Part shown: positions 1-8,248 of the stretch, one piece after another
How the letters are laid out: each line of letters opens with the position of its first letter
Position numbering within the stretch: position 1 is the first letter of the stretch
Assembly (NCBI GenBank): GCA_038526735.1
Contig: JBCBGM010000004.1
Span: 41,379-105,378 of the forward strand
Reading direction: 5' to 3'
Length of the DNA stretch: 64,000 nucleotides
Source of the DNA: Rubricella sp038526735
GTDB taxonomy: Bacteria > Pseudomonadota > Alphaproteobacteria > Rhodobacterales > Rhodobacteraceae
Made by a program: the position numbers and the translations under genes
The notes under the pieces: generated by a model
What the model saw: only the letters and a program-made list of their open reading frames with translations
Database searches by the model: none
What the model was told of the DNA's origin: nothing

Positions 1-45
1 GAGATTGACCCCTCGATCACCCCGGCCCTGCTTGGCAGCGTCTGA
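1..45 (+). CDS. flhA: C-terminal end of FlhA (partial)
   Basis: Only the last 14 codons and a TGA stop are inside the window (reading EIDPSITPALLGSV). The stop overlaps the fliR start by one base (TGATG). The assignment to the export-gate protein FlhA rests on position, since flhA often precedes fliR and flhB in alphaproteobacterial flagellar loci. The peptide alone is too short to prove it. Confidence 0.55.
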   Translation, partial: EIDPSITPALLGSV

Positions 46-812
46 TGAGCGCGCTGCCCGAGCTTTTCTCAGGCGCGGTGATGGTCTGGCTGCTGGTGCT
101 CGCGCGCTGTGCCGCGGGCTTTTCGCTGTTGCCGGGGTTTGCGGGCCGGATGATCCCGCTGCGGGTGAAGTTCACCGCCGCCTTTGCCGCCTCCATCGCC
201 GTTACTCCCCTCGTTGAGCACAGCATCGCGGTGCCCGAAACCTCCGCCGCTCTGGCCTCCGCCATTGCCGCCGAGAGCGTCAACGGGCTTCTCTTGGGCA
301 TCGGAGTGCGCGTTCTGGTCATGGCGCTGAGTTTTGCCGGGGCGGTGGCCGCCAACAGCATGTCGCTCGCGCAGCTCGCGGGCCCTTCGCCGGTGCCCGA
401 CCAGATGACGGCGATGGGCACGGTGCTCACGCTTGCGGGCATCACCCTCGCCCTTAACCTCGGCGTGCATGTTCACTTCGTGCGCGCCCTGGCTGACAGC
501 TACAGCCTGATGCCGGGTGGCAGTTGGCCCCGGGCCGAAGGGTTTGTGCCATGGGCGATGGCCCGCGGCAGGCTGGCGTTTGAGCTGGGCTTTACCCTGG
601 CCGCCCCCTTTGTGCTGGCCGCGTTCCTCTACAACCTGGCCCTTGGTGCCCTGAACAAGGCGATGCCGCAGCTCATGGTGGTGCTGGTCGGCGCGCCTGC
701 GATCTCGGCCGCATCGCTTGGCCTCTTGATGCTCACAGCACCGATCATCGCAGAAAGCTGGGCGATGATGGTCTTGCAGGATGTGCAGGGCAATCTGGGT
801 GCGCTGCCGTGA
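45..812 (+). CDS. fliR: Flagellar export-gate protein FliR
   Basis: A 255-residue, very hydrophobic protein with about six predicted membrane segments, the usual FliR length. FliR is part of the FliPQR export gate at the base of the flagellum. The N-terminal region and the C-terminal stretch around NKAMPQLMVVLVGAP match the family pattern. It follows the presumed flhA with a TGATG overlap, and its stop overlaps the GTG start of flhB (GTGA), so translation is probably coupled. fliQ is encoded separately on the opposite strand at 5410-5679. Confidence 0.95.
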   Translation: MSALPELFSGAVMVWLLVLARCAAGFSLLPGFAGRMIPLRVKFTAAFAASIAVTPLVEHSIAVPETSAALASAIAAESVNGLLLGIGVRVLVMALSFAGAVAANSMSLAQLAGPSPVPDQMTAMGTVLTLAGITLALNLGVHVHFVRALADSYSLMPGGSWPRAEGFVPWAMARGRLAFELGFTLAAPFVLAAFLYNLALGALNKAMPQLMVVLVGAPAISAASLGLLMLTAPIIAESWAMMVLQDVQGNLGALP

Positions 813-1882
813 GCGGGGGGCAGCAGTCCAGCACCGAAGAGAAATCCCACGCGCCCTCGCAAAAACGCCGCGATGATGCTCGCAAAAAGGGACAGGCTCC
901 CCGCGCGCCCGATGCGGGCACGGCGCTGGCCTATCTCGCGTTTTACTGCACGCTTGCCTTGGCCGGGGAGGCGCCGCTCAACACCGCGATGGAGCGTCTC
1001 GCCGCTCTCCTTGGCCCACAAGGGGGGCACGAGATGCTCCCCCTCAGCCCCGCGCTGCTGAGCATTGCCGCCGTCGCAGCGCCCCTGCTGATCGCGCCCA
1101 TTCTGGGTGTGTTGCTGGCAAACGGCCTGATGGGCAGCTTCGCGCCAAGCCTTGAGGGTGTGCGCCCCAAGTGGCAGCGCATCGATCCGATTGCGCAGGC
1201 AAAGCAGAAATGGGGCACGGCGGGCTGGGTGGAGTTTGCAAAGACGCTGGCGAAATTCACCCTGATCGGCGCGGGGCTGACATGGATCGCTTGGGGCAGC
1301 TTTCACGACATTCTGCAAAGCCTGTACGCGAGCGCCGGGCAGCTCACCGCGAAGCTCGGCGAGTTGCTGATGCGCATGCTCGCCGTCGTCACCGGCATCG
1401 CGTTTTGCATCGGCGCGCTCGACATGCTCTGGCAGCGCTACAAGCACGAGGCTGACCTGCGCATGACCCACAAAGAGGTGCGCGACGAGCAGAAAGAGGC
1501 CGAAGGGGACCCGTTCCTTAAGGCGCAACGCCGCCGCCGCGGCGAAGAGATCGCCACCAACCGGATGATCAGCGACATGGCCGACGCGAGCGTGGTGATC
1601 GTCAACCCAACCCACTATGCCGTGGCGCTGCGCTGGCGGTTTGGCGATCGCGGCGCGCCGGTGTGCCTAGCCAAAGGGACCGATGAGGTCGCCGCACGGA
1701 TCAGAGCAAGGGCGGCGGAATGCGGCATCCCGATCCGCTATGACCCGCCGACGGCGCGCGCTTTGCATGCGACGGTCAAGCTCGGGCAAGAAATCCCCGA
1801 AGATCTCTACCGCGCCGTCGCCGCCGCGCTGCGCTATGCAGAGAGCCTGAAGTCCCTCACCTCGGGCGACACTGCGCGATGA
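809..1882 (+). CDS. flhB: Flagellar export substrate-specificity switch FlhB
   Basis: A 357-residue integral membrane export component. The N-terminus is basic and hydrophilic (many Lys/Arg in residues 13-31), followed by four membrane segments and a cytoplasmic domain. The autocleavage motif NPTH is at residues 266-269 within VVIVNPTHYAVALRW; FlhB cleaves between Asn and Pro to switch from rod/hook to filament export. The GTG start overlaps the fliR stop. The stop overlaps the next ORF by ATGA. Length and motifs are normal for the family. Confidence 0.97.
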   Translation: MSGGQQSSTEEKSHAPSQKRRDDARKKGQAPRAPDAGTALAYLAFYCTLALAGEAPLNTAMERLAALLGPQGGHEMLPLSPALLSIAAVAAPLLIAPILGVLLANGLMGSFAPSLEGVRPKWQRIDPIAQAKQKWGTAGWVEFAKTLAKFTLIGAGLTWIAWGSFHDILQSLYASAGQLTAKLGELLMRMLAVVTGIAFCIGALDMLWQRYKHEADLRMTHKEVRDEQKEAEGDPFLKAQRRRRGEEIATNRMISDMADASVVIVNPTHYAVALRWRFGDRGAPVCLAKGTDEVAARIRARAAECGIPIRYDPPTARALHATVKLGQEIPEDLYRAVAAALRYAESLKSLTSGDTAR

Positions 1883-2211
1883 GTGGGGATTTACAGCCCG
1901 TGCTGGCGGCATTGAAGGCCCACCGCGACCGGGTGAGCGCAGGCCACGCCACCCTTGTGCAACAAGAGGCGCAGGCCCGGCGCGACGCAGTGCATGAGGC
2001 CCCAGCTGGCGATGCCTCCGACCTGTTGCAGGCCGCGCGATATCGCCTCGCATCTCAAACCAAAGCTGAACAGATCAAGGCAGCACAAGCGCCCAGTGCC
2101 GCGAACTTGAAAGCCGCGAGCCGTCGCGTGCTGAAGGTGCAAAAACTGGTGGAGCAGCGAGAGGCCGCCGCGCAAAAACGCGCCGCAGCCCGGGCGCGGT
2201 GGGGGCGCTAG
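1879..2211 (+). CDS. Small coiled-coil protein, flagellar cluster, unknown
   Basis: A 110-residue hydrophilic protein rich in Ala, Gln, Lys and Arg with long predicted helices (residues 8-35 and 70-108) and no signal peptide. Its ATG overlaps the flhB stop (ATGA), so it is co-translated with export genes. Size, helix content and position resemble small export chaperones such as FliJ, but I see no diagnostic motif and do not assign it. Its TAG stop shares the four bases CTAG with the stop of fliL on the other strand. Confidence 0.75.
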   Translation: MSGDLQPVLAALKAHRDRVSAGHATLVQQEAQARRDAVHEAPAGDASDLLQAARYRLASQTKAEQIKAAQAPSAANLKAASRRVLKVQKLVEQREAAAQKRAAARARWGR

Positions 2212-2723
2212 AGGTCTTGGCGGACCATATCCGTCACCAGCACGCCGTGCACCTGTGAGCCCAGCGTTGTGCGCGCCGCGAGCGTGAGTGCCGCGCGCAG
2301 ATCGCGCATGGGTTGGCCGGTGGTGAACGGCCCCGAAAACCCGCCCGACTGTGCATGGTCAAAGAGCACCTGCAGGAACTTGTCGCGCAGCTTGGGCTCT
2401 TTCTCATCCACCTTTGAGGCGATGCCAGATTCCGCCTCGATCGTCAGCGACAGCACCACCAGCGCCGTCACCCGCGTTTCGCTCAACACCGGCACGACGA
2501 ACTGCCCGCTCATGCGAATGTACTCATAGCTGACATCCGGGTCAGGCTCTGCGTAGGCCTCTGCCTCTTTCGTGGTCTCATCGGTGGTGCAGTCAGGGTC
2601 GGTGGCCGCGTCACACATCTCCGCCTCGGGGGGCGGTTCGGTGGTGTGGAGGAACCAGCCCGCGCCGCCCCCCCCGGCGATAGCAACGGTCGAGAGGGCG
2701 GCGATCATCACAATGGGTTTCAT
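2208..2723 (-). CDS. fliL: Flagellar basal-body associated protein FliL
   Basis: A 171-residue protein with one N-terminal membrane segment (residues 4-25), an acidic Thr/Glu-rich linker (about 30-60) and a periplasmic FliL domain starting near YEYIRMSGQFVVPVL. FliL surrounds the stator units and influences torque. Here it is the last gene of the leftward flgB-to-fliL operon, 9 bases after flgH. Two cysteines, in MCDAATDPDCTTD, sit in the linker. The assignment rests on domain pattern plus context. Confidence 0.85.
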   Translation of the reverse strand: MKPIVMIAALSTVAIAGGGGAGWFLHTTEPPPEAEMCDAATDPDCTTDETTKEAEAYAEPDPDVSYEYIRMSGQFVVPVLSETRVTALVVLSLTIEAESGIASKVDEKEPKLRDKFLQVLFDHAQSGGFSGPFTTGQPMRDLRAALTLAARTTLGSQVHGVLVTDMVRQDL

Positions 2724-2732
2724 CTGCCCTCC

Positions 2733-3467
2733 TCAGAATGGCAGGGTGCGCTCAAGGAGCTGTTGGCCCCAGCGCGGTTGTTGCAGATCGGTGAGCTGGC
2801 CCCGGCCGCCGTAAGCGATGCGGGCGCTGGCGATCTTGTCATAGGTGATCTCGTTGCGGCGGTTGATGTCTTCGGGGCGGACGACCCCGGCCACCACCAG
2901 ATCGCGCAGCTCAAAATTGACCCGCACCTCCTGGCTGCCCGAAACGACAAGATGCCCATTCGGCAGCACCCCCATCACCGTGGCGGCAACGCGCAAGGTC
3001 AGCTTTTCGTTGCGCCTTGTGCTGCCCGTGCCCGCCGTCGCCGTTGACGAATTGGTCGAGACGCCAGGGTTAATGCTCGTACCGGGCGGCAACAGCCGAT
3101 CTGCAGAGGCTTCTAGCCCGAGTAGGTTGGCAATCGACATTTCCTCAGAGCCGGTGCGGCTGCGGTCTGTCTGATTGCGGATCTCGGCCTCTTCATCGAT
3201 GGAGATGACCACCGTCAGAATATCCCCCAACGCCTGCGCGCGCCGATCTCCAAAAAGCGATTTCGGCCCCGACCGCCAGAGCGAGCCACTGGTCGATTGC
3301 GTGCTCGGAGGAGGCGCGGTCAGCGCCACCTGCCCCATCGCGGGCAGCCCCGGATAAGGAGCGGGTTGCGGCGTTGTCGTTTCAACTGGGCTCAGCGGGG
3401 GCGGATCGCCGAGCGGAGTGCTCGCGCAGCCAGCCAGCAGCAGAAGGATCATCAAAGCGCGCATCAT
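2733..3467 (-). CDS. flgH: Flagellar L-ring lipoprotein FlgH
   Basis: A 244-residue outer-membrane lipoprotein forming the L-ring. The N-terminus (MMRALMILLLLAGCAS) is a lipoprotein signal with lipobox LAGC. The conserved core includes SLWRSGPKSLFGDRRA and the C-terminal EITYDKIASARIAYGGRG. The open frame extends further upstream, but the start at 3467 gives the signal peptide and a four-base ATGA overlap with the flgA stop. Length is near the family norm. Confidence 0.95.
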   Translation of the reverse strand: MMRALMILLLLAGCASTPLGDPPPLSPVETTTPQPAPYPGLPAMGQVALTAPPPSTQSTSGSLWRSGPKSLFGDRRAQALGDILTVVISIDEEAEIRNQTDRSRTGSEEMSIANLLGLEASADRLLPPGTSINPGVSTNSSTATAGTGSTRRNEKLTLRVAATVMGVLPNGHLVVSGSQEVRVNFELRDLVVAGVVRPEDINRRNEITYDKIASARIAYGGRGQLTDLQQPRWGQQLLERTLPF

Positions 3468-3880
3468 CGGCCGACCTCCACCGCGCCATCGTGCGTGACG
3501 ATGCCCGAAACAGTGGATTTTGAGCCGAGGTTCAGCACCGGAATGCGGCTGCCAAAATGCCCCCGCCGCAGCGCGCGCCCTTCGGTCAAAATCGTCAGCG
3601 GGCCCTTGGTGTAGCGCAGCTCTATGGTGTCGTTGCGCTCGATCAGGGCAGGCTGGCGCAGATGCTCCAGCATCACCGGATGCCCCGGATAAATCGCAAC
3701 GCCACTCTCGCGGCCAATCACATCCGATATGTCCCGCGCGGCCCCGGCGATATCGCCGGGCGCAAGGGCCAGGTCTGAGGCGGCGATCGATGTGTTCGGC
3801 GGAATTGCGCGGCGCGCCAGCACCGTTTCTGCCTGCGCCGGGAAGGCCACTAGGAGCGCAAGGGCCAAAAGCACCCGCAT
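3464..3880 (-). CDS. flgA: P-ring assembly chaperone FlgA
   Basis: A 138-residue periplasmic protein with a clear signal peptide (residues 1-17, cleaved after AQA) and an SAF-type domain (ARRAIPPNTSIAASDL, then VMLEHLRQPALIERND). FlgA assists P-ring assembly. It is shorter than the enteric protein, as is common for the single-domain alphaproteobacterial form. Its ATG overlaps the flgG stop by one base and its stop overlaps the flgH start. The P-ring gene flgI itself is not in this window. Confidence 0.9.
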   Translation of the reverse strand: MRVLLALALLVAFPAQAETVLARRAIPPNTSIAASDLALAPGDIAGAARDISDVIGRESGVAIYPGHPVMLEHLRQPALIERNDTIELRYTKGPLTILTEGRALRRGHFGSRIPVLNLGSKSTVSGIVTHDGAVEVGR

Positions 3881-4665
3881 CAGCGCACCTGCGCCGTTGC
3901 CGCGAGCATTTGATCGGCGGCACTCAGCACTTTCGCGTTCAGCTCATAGCCGCGCTGCGCTTCGATCAGGTCGGTCATCTCGCGCACGCTGTCCACGCCG
4001 CTTTCCTCAAGAAAGCCTTGTCGCAGCGTGCCCCGCCCCTGCTCTCCCGGAGCGCCGACCGTAGGCGCGCCCGACGCCTCCGTCTCTGCAAAGAGGTTGC
4101 CGCCAAGGGCCTGCAAGCCGCTGTTGTTGGGGAAGGTTGTGAGGGTGATCTGGCCCAAAAGCTCCGGCGCGGTGGCCCCATTGAAGAAGACGTAGACCTC
4201 CCCTTCGGCATTGATCTCGATGTCTTGCGCCTCATCCGGGATCACCAGGTCAGGCACAATCGAGAAACCCTCGGATGTCACAATCTGCCCCTCGCCTGAG
4301 CGTTTGAGCCCGCCGTCGCGGGTGTAGGCGGCACTGCCATCAGGCAGCGTGATCTCCAGAAATCCGCGCCCCTCAATGGCCACATCCAGCGTGCCGCTCG
4401 TCTGGCGCAGGGCGCCCTGGCTGCGCTCGACCGAGATCGCCTCAACCCGCGCACCCAGACCCAGCTGAATACCCGTCGGCAGCTCCGTACCATTGGCCGC
4501 CGTCACTGTGCCGGGGCGGGCAACCTGCTGGTAATGGAGATCCGCAAACTCGGCGCGGCGCGGCGCGTAGGCGGTCGTATTCATGTTTGCGAGGTTGTTT
4601 GAGATGACCTCGACCCGGGTTTGCTGGGCTTCCATCCCGGTGGCGGCAATTGAAAGGGCACGCAT
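3880..4665 (-). CDS. flgG: Flagellar distal rod protein FlgG
   Basis: A 261-residue rod protein, the expected FlgG length. The N-terminal rod motif MRALSIAATGMEAQQT followed by NNLANMNTTAYAPRRAEF is diagnostic, and the C-terminus has the paired helix DLIEAQRGYELNAKVL. The distal rod crosses the peptidoglycan and outer-membrane rings. It lies 9 bases downstream of flgF and is translationally coupled to flgA. Confidence 0.97.
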   Translation of the reverse strand: MRALSIAATGMEAQQTRVEVISNNLANMNTTAYAPRRAEFADLHYQQVARPGTVTAANGTELPTGIQLGLGARVEAISVERSQGALRQTSGTLDVAIEGRGFLEITLPDGSAAYTRDGGLKRSGEGQIVTSEGFSIVPDLVIPDEAQDIEINAEGEVYVFFNGATAPELLGQITLTTFPNNSGLQALGGNLFAETEASGAPTVGAPGEQGRGTLRQGFLEESGVDSVREMTDLIEAQRGYELNAKVLSAADQMLAATAQVR

Positions 4666-4674
4666 CTGGGCCTC

Positions 4675-5400
4675 CTATCGGTTGTCTCCGAGGATGCGCA
4701 CGGCGTCGCGCACGCGGTCATCTTCGGTGGAAATAAAGCTCTGGCTGAACTCATAGGCGCGCTGCACAGCGATCATCCGGGACATCTCCATGACCGGAGA
4801 AACGTTCGAGCCCTCAAGCGTGCCCTGCAAAACCTCCGAGCCATCCTCGGCCGGAATTGGCGGGGCGCCGGGTTTAAAGAGCACGCCATCTGCACGCTCG
4901 GGCGCGTCGCCCTCGTCGGGTTGCCAGAGGCCCACCCGGCCGATGGGGCCGTCTTGCGTGGCGATGGTGCCATCCGCGCCGATGTTGATCTGTCGCGCAT
5001 CGGGCGGGATCTGCACCGCTGCGCCCGCCGCATCCATCAGCTGCGCCCCGGAGGGCAGCGTCAGCGTGCCGTCAGCACGGGGGCGAAAGTTGCCTGCACG
5101 GGTAAGAAACGCGCCATCCTCGGTCTGCACCTGAAAAAACGCATGCCCCGACACGGCCAAGTCAAACGGCTGGCCGGTGTGGCGCATATCCCCCTCGCGG
5201 GCATCGGTGAACCGCGTGCGCGCGGCGGTCATGGCGATGCCACCGCCTGCGGCCGGAAGCTCCTCCACCACCTCAGAGAACACAACGCCCTCTTTGCGGA
5301 AGCCCACGGTCGAGATGTTAGCGATGTTGTTGGCGATGAGGTTCATCTCGCGCATCAAGCCGGTGCTGCGGGTGAGGCCAACGAGTGTAGGTAGTCCCAT
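4675..5400 (-). CDS. flgF: Flagellar proximal rod protein FlgF
   Basis: A 241-residue rod protein. It has the N-terminal motif LIANNIANISTVGFRKEG and the C-terminal helix MIAVQRAYEFSQSFI shared by the FlgE/F/G family. Length and gene order (fliQ-flgF-flgG) indicate FlgF rather than FlgG. It begins 9 bases after fliQ, and the intervening AGGAGGG-like sequence is a good ribosome site. Confidence 0.95.
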   Translation of the reverse strand: MGLPTLVGLTRSTGLMREMNLIANNIANISTVGFRKEGVVFSEVVEELPAAGGGIAMTAARTRFTDAREGDMRHTGQPFDLAVSGHAFFQVQTEDGAFLTRAGNFRPRADGTLTLPSGAQLMDAAGAAVQIPPDARQINIGADGTIATQDGPIGRVGLWQPDEGDAPERADGVLFKPGAPPIPAEDGSEVLQGTLEGSNVSPVMEMSRMIAVQRAYEFSQSFISTEDDRVRDAVRILGDNR

Positions 5401-5409
5401 TTTGCCCTC

Positions 5410-5679
5410 CTAGAACCCGGCCACGGCGGGCACGATTTGCATGTGAAAGAAGTTCACCAGCAGCGTCGCCGCCCCGCCCATCGTCGACCAAAACACCACT
5501 ACGATGGCGATCAGCTTGGGCACGAAGGTGAGTGTCATCTCCTGCACAGAGGTCAGCGCTTGCAACAGGCCAATCGCAACGCCCACCACCAGCGTGACCC
5601 CGAGCACCGGGAGGGAGACTTTGAGCGCCGTCCACAATCCAGCGCGCAGGACATCAAGGATCAGCCCATCCGACAGCAT
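5410..5679 (-). CDS. fliQ: Flagellar export-gate protein FliQ
   Basis: An 89-residue protein with two membrane segments and the family size. It joins FliP and FliR in the export gate. Characteristic stretches are LKVSLPVLGVTLVVGVAIGL and LTSVQEMTLTFVPK. Its ATG overlaps the fliE stop (TGATG), so the two are coupled. fliQ is separated here from fliR, which is read from the other strand. Confidence 0.95.
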   Translation of the reverse strand: MLSDGLILDVLRAGLWTALKVSLPVLGVTLVVGVAIGLLQALTSVQEMTLTFVPKLIAIVVVFWSTMGGAATLLVNFFHMQIVPAVAGF

Positions 5680-5948
5680 CAGAGCGGCATCCTTAGGATC
5701 TCGTTATACGCCTCCACGACCTTGTCGCGGATGGTCACGGCCGTCTCGACCGCGAGCTCACTGGCGGCGAGCGCCTCCACCAGCGCCTGGCTGTCAGCCC
5801 CCCCGGTCATGGAGGCGCTGGCCGTCGCCTCCGCCTGTTTGAGCACATCCACAAAGCTCTCAGCACTCTGCTGCGCAGGCTCTGTGGTGGTCTTTTGCAG
5901 GGCGGCATAGCCGCGCGCGGCGCTGATCTGGGAAAGGCTCTCCATCAT
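5679..5948 (-). CDS. fliE: Hook-basal body adaptor FliE
   Basis: An 89-residue protein joining the MS ring to the rod. The C-terminal motif AVTIRDKVVEAYNEILRMPL is the classic FliE signature. Two adjacent ATG codons exist (5948 and 5945); AGGAG lies just upstream and favours either. It lies 6 bases after flgC and overlaps fliQ by one base. Confidence 0.95.
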   Translation of the reverse strand: MMESLSQISAARGYAALQKTTTEPAQQSAESFVDVLKQAEATASASMTGGADSQALVEALAASELAVETAVTIRDKVVEAYNEILRMPL

Positions 5949-5954
5949 TGGCTC

Positions 5955-6338
5955 CTATCGGCGAAGTAGGTCCATCAAGGACGAGGACATTTGGCGGGCC
6001 TGATCAAAGAGACGCAGGTTCGCGTCATAGCTGCGCTGCGCCTCCTGCGCGTCGGCCATTTCGATCATGACGTTGACGTTCGAGCCGTCATAATACCCGT
6101 CTGGACCCGCCAGCGGATGCGCGGGGTTGTGCACGCGGGTGGGCGCGGCGCTCGACATATCCACGTTTCCAAGGCGCACCCCGCCGATGTCGCCCGCCAT
6201 CACCTCAAAGCTCACACCCTTGGCGCGGTAGCCCGGTGTGTCGACATTCGCGATGTTCTCCGCTGTCAGGCGCAGACGCGCCGATTGCGCAGAAAGGCCC
6301 GAGGCAGAGGCGGTCATGGCATCATTGAGACGGCTCAT
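5955..6338 (-). CDS. flgC: Flagellar proximal rod protein FlgC
   Basis: A 127-residue rod protein of typical FlgC length. It shows the rod signature AENIANVDTPGYRAKGVSFE, the central GPDGYYDGSNVNVMIEMADA block, and the C-terminal helix AQRSYDANLRLFDQA. It lies between flgB (15-base gap) and fliE in the classic flgB-flgC-fliE order. Confidence 0.97.
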   Translation of the reverse strand: MSRLNDAMTASASGLSAQSARLRLTAENIANVDTPGYRAKGVSFEVMAGDIGGVRLGNVDMSSAAPTRVHNPAHPLAGPDGYYDGSNVNVMIEMADAQEAQRSYDANLRLFDQARQMSSSLMDLLRR

Positions 6339-6353
6339 AAATCTGGCTTTCGG

Positions 6354-6719
6354 TTAACGGCCCAAGACAGTGCGCAACTGCTTGAGGCTGTGGGTGTAAA
6401 TGGTGATGGCGCGGCTGTGGGCGCGAGCGGCCTCTTGCGCGCGGATCATCTGATCCTCCAGCCCCACACTGTTGCCATCCGGAGAGACAGAGCCCTCAGG
6501 CGCAATCTCGATCTGGTTGCGCGGGCCAGTGAGGGCCGAGCTGTGCAGGTTTTCGCGGTGAGAGACGCGCTGCATCAGATCAGCAAAAGACTTCAGATCG
6601 ACGGCCCGATATCCGGGCGTGTCTGCATGGGCGACATTGCGCGCAACCAGCGCCTGCCGCTCTTTTGAGTGGGTCATCAATGCGCTTGCAGTGCGCAACA
6701 AAGACATATCGCCAAGCAT
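6354..6719 (-). CDS. flgB: Flagellar proximal rod protein FlgB
   Basis: A 121-residue rod protein. The motif RNVAHADTPGYRAVDLKSF near residues 27-45 is the rod signature, here with AHAD instead of the more common ANAD. It is the first gene of the nine-gene leftward rod/ring operon. A second in-frame start (MSLLRT, at 6707) is possible. Promoter elements probably lie in the 61 bases shared with the divergent fliI gene, which hold a CtrA-like box. Confidence 0.95.
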   Translation of the reverse strand: MLGDMSLLRTASALMTHSKERQALVARNVAHADTPGYRAVDLKSFADLMQRVSHRENLHSSALTGPRNQIEIAPEGSVSPDGNSVGLEDQMIRAQEAARAHSRAITIYTHSLKQLRTVLGR

Positions 6720-6765
6720 GACGGGGCTTCTCCCTCATCGATGCGGTCACGCTAGCGGGCGAATC

Positions 6766-6780
6766 TTTACGGAACATTAA
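6766..6780. promoter_or_regulatory. CtrA-like box between flgB and fliI
   Basis: TTTA-N7-TTAA (TTAA-N7-TAAA on the other strand), one mismatch from the TTAA-N7-TTAA half-site spacing bound by the response regulator CtrA. It lies between the divergent rod operon and fliI. CtrA control of flagellar genes is known in alphaproteobacteria; binding here is inferred. Confidence 0.4.
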
Positions 6781-8097
6781 GTGAACCTGCCCAAGGTCAG
6801 CGACATGAATGATGCGCGCCCTTCCCGCCCCAATGCCATAGCCTCTCCGATGATTTGGCCCTGCGGGGAAGTTCGCTCAATCGCAGGTCAACGCATTGGG
6901 ATTGCTGGGCTTTCTGAGGTGGCTGCGCCCGGAATGCTGATCGAGTGCGCCACCTCTCGCGATGGGTGTCTGTTTGAGGTCATCGGCTGCGAGGCAAACA
7001 TCGTCTTTGCTTTGGCCACCCACACGCAGGGCCTCCGCGTCGGAGATCGTGTGACTTTGCGCGGGCACCCGCAGCCTCCGCCAACCGGGCGGCCTGGGGT
7101 GTTTGACGCGTTTGGCCGACCGCTTGACGCGCACAAAAGCGCCACACCGCGCTGCAGCTTTGACCCGCCCACCGGCTTTGAAAAACCTGCAGCGCAAAGC
7201 TTTGGCCCACAAATCTCCACCGGTCTGACCGCGCTAAACACCCTGTTGCCGCTCGCGCAGGGGCAGAGGCTGGGCGTTTTTGCAGGCTCGGGCGTGGGCA
7301 AAACCACGCTCCTGCGCCAAATCGCCGACACGGCGACGGTGGATGATATCATCTGGGTGCTCATCGGTGAGCGCGGGCGCGAGATTGCCGACCTTCAGGC
7401 CTATGCCGCGCGCCAAAACCGCCGCCAAACCCTCTTTGTCGCCACCGCCGACCGCCCCGCGATGGAGCGGCTGCGCGCGCTAGAGACGGGCCTCGCGCAA
7501 GCTGCAGCACTGCGTGCCGCAGGTCGCCATGTGCTGCTCATCGTCGATAGTATTTCGCGCTATGCTGATGGGTTGCGCGATGTGGCCTTAGCGCAGGGTG
7601 CGCCGCTCACGCCATCCGGGTGGCCTGCGAGCCTGGCCGCTGATCTTGCCAAACCGCTCGAAGTTTGCGGCCGTGCAGCGGGCGGTGGCTCAATCACCGC
7701 GGTGCTGTCAGTGCTGGTGCAAGGCTCAGACATGGATGAGCCCCTGGCCGATCTGCTGCGCGGGCTCCTGGACGGGCATATCGTGCTCGACCGCGGCCTC
7801 TTTGAGGCCGGTTCTCGGCCAGCGATTGACATGTTGCGGTCCCTTTCGCGCAGTGCCGAGCATGTTTTGACGGATGATCAGAGCGCTCTTTTGCGCGCCG
7901 CTTTGAGCGACTTATCAGAAGCCCAGCGCATCTCCCCCCTCCGCGACGCGGGGCTCTATGTGGCGGGGGAGGATGCGCGCTTAGATGCAACGCTCGCCCG
8001 GGCAAAGTCTCTCGATGAGCAGCTGCGCGCACCCAGCGCCTCAATTCTTGAAGCCTTTGAGCGCCTTGGCAAGATCCTCGCACAAAAGCCACAGTGA
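6781..8097 (+). CDS. fliI: Flagellum-specific ATPase FliI
   Basis: A 438-residue F1-type ATPase that energises export. Walker A GSGVGKTT is at residues 169-176, GERGREIADLQ follows, and Walker B is HVLLIVDSISRYA. The GTG at 6781 is used here; an in-frame ATG at 6805 (MNDARPS) is an alternative that removes eight residues. The usual partners fliH and fliJ are not adjacent. The gene stands alone, transcribed divergently from the flgB operon. Confidence 0.95.
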   Translation: MNLPKVSDMNDARPSRPNAIASPMIWPCGEVRSIAGQRIGIAGLSEVAAPGMLIECATSRDGCLFEVIGCEANIVFALATHTQGLRVGDRVTLRGHPQPPPTGRPGVFDAFGRPLDAHKSATPRCSFDPPTGFEKPAAQSFGPQISTGLTALNTLLPLAQGQRLGVFAGSGVGKTTLLRQIADTATVDDIIWVLIGERGREIADLQAYAARQNRRQTLFVATADRPAMERLRALETGLAQAAALRAAGRHVLLIVDSISRYADGLRDVALAQGAPLTPSGWPASLAADLAKPLEVCGRAAGGGSITAVLSVLVQGSDMDEPLADLLRGLLDGHIVLDRGLFEAGSRPAIDMLRSLSRSAEHVLTDDQSALLRAALSDLSEAQRISPLRDAGLYVAGEDARLDATLARAKSLDEQLRAPSASILEAFERLGKILAQKPQ

Positions 8098-8248
8098 CTT
8101 CCACCATCAACGCTTTGCCTGCTGAGCAGCTAGCCTTGTCGCAAAGCGCTTTAGTTACGAGCGCCGCCATGAAAAAAAACCACAAACGCTCGACGAAATC
8201 GTGAGCTCTTGAGCCGAGTTAAGTGCCAGTCGTCCGAACAAACTGAGG

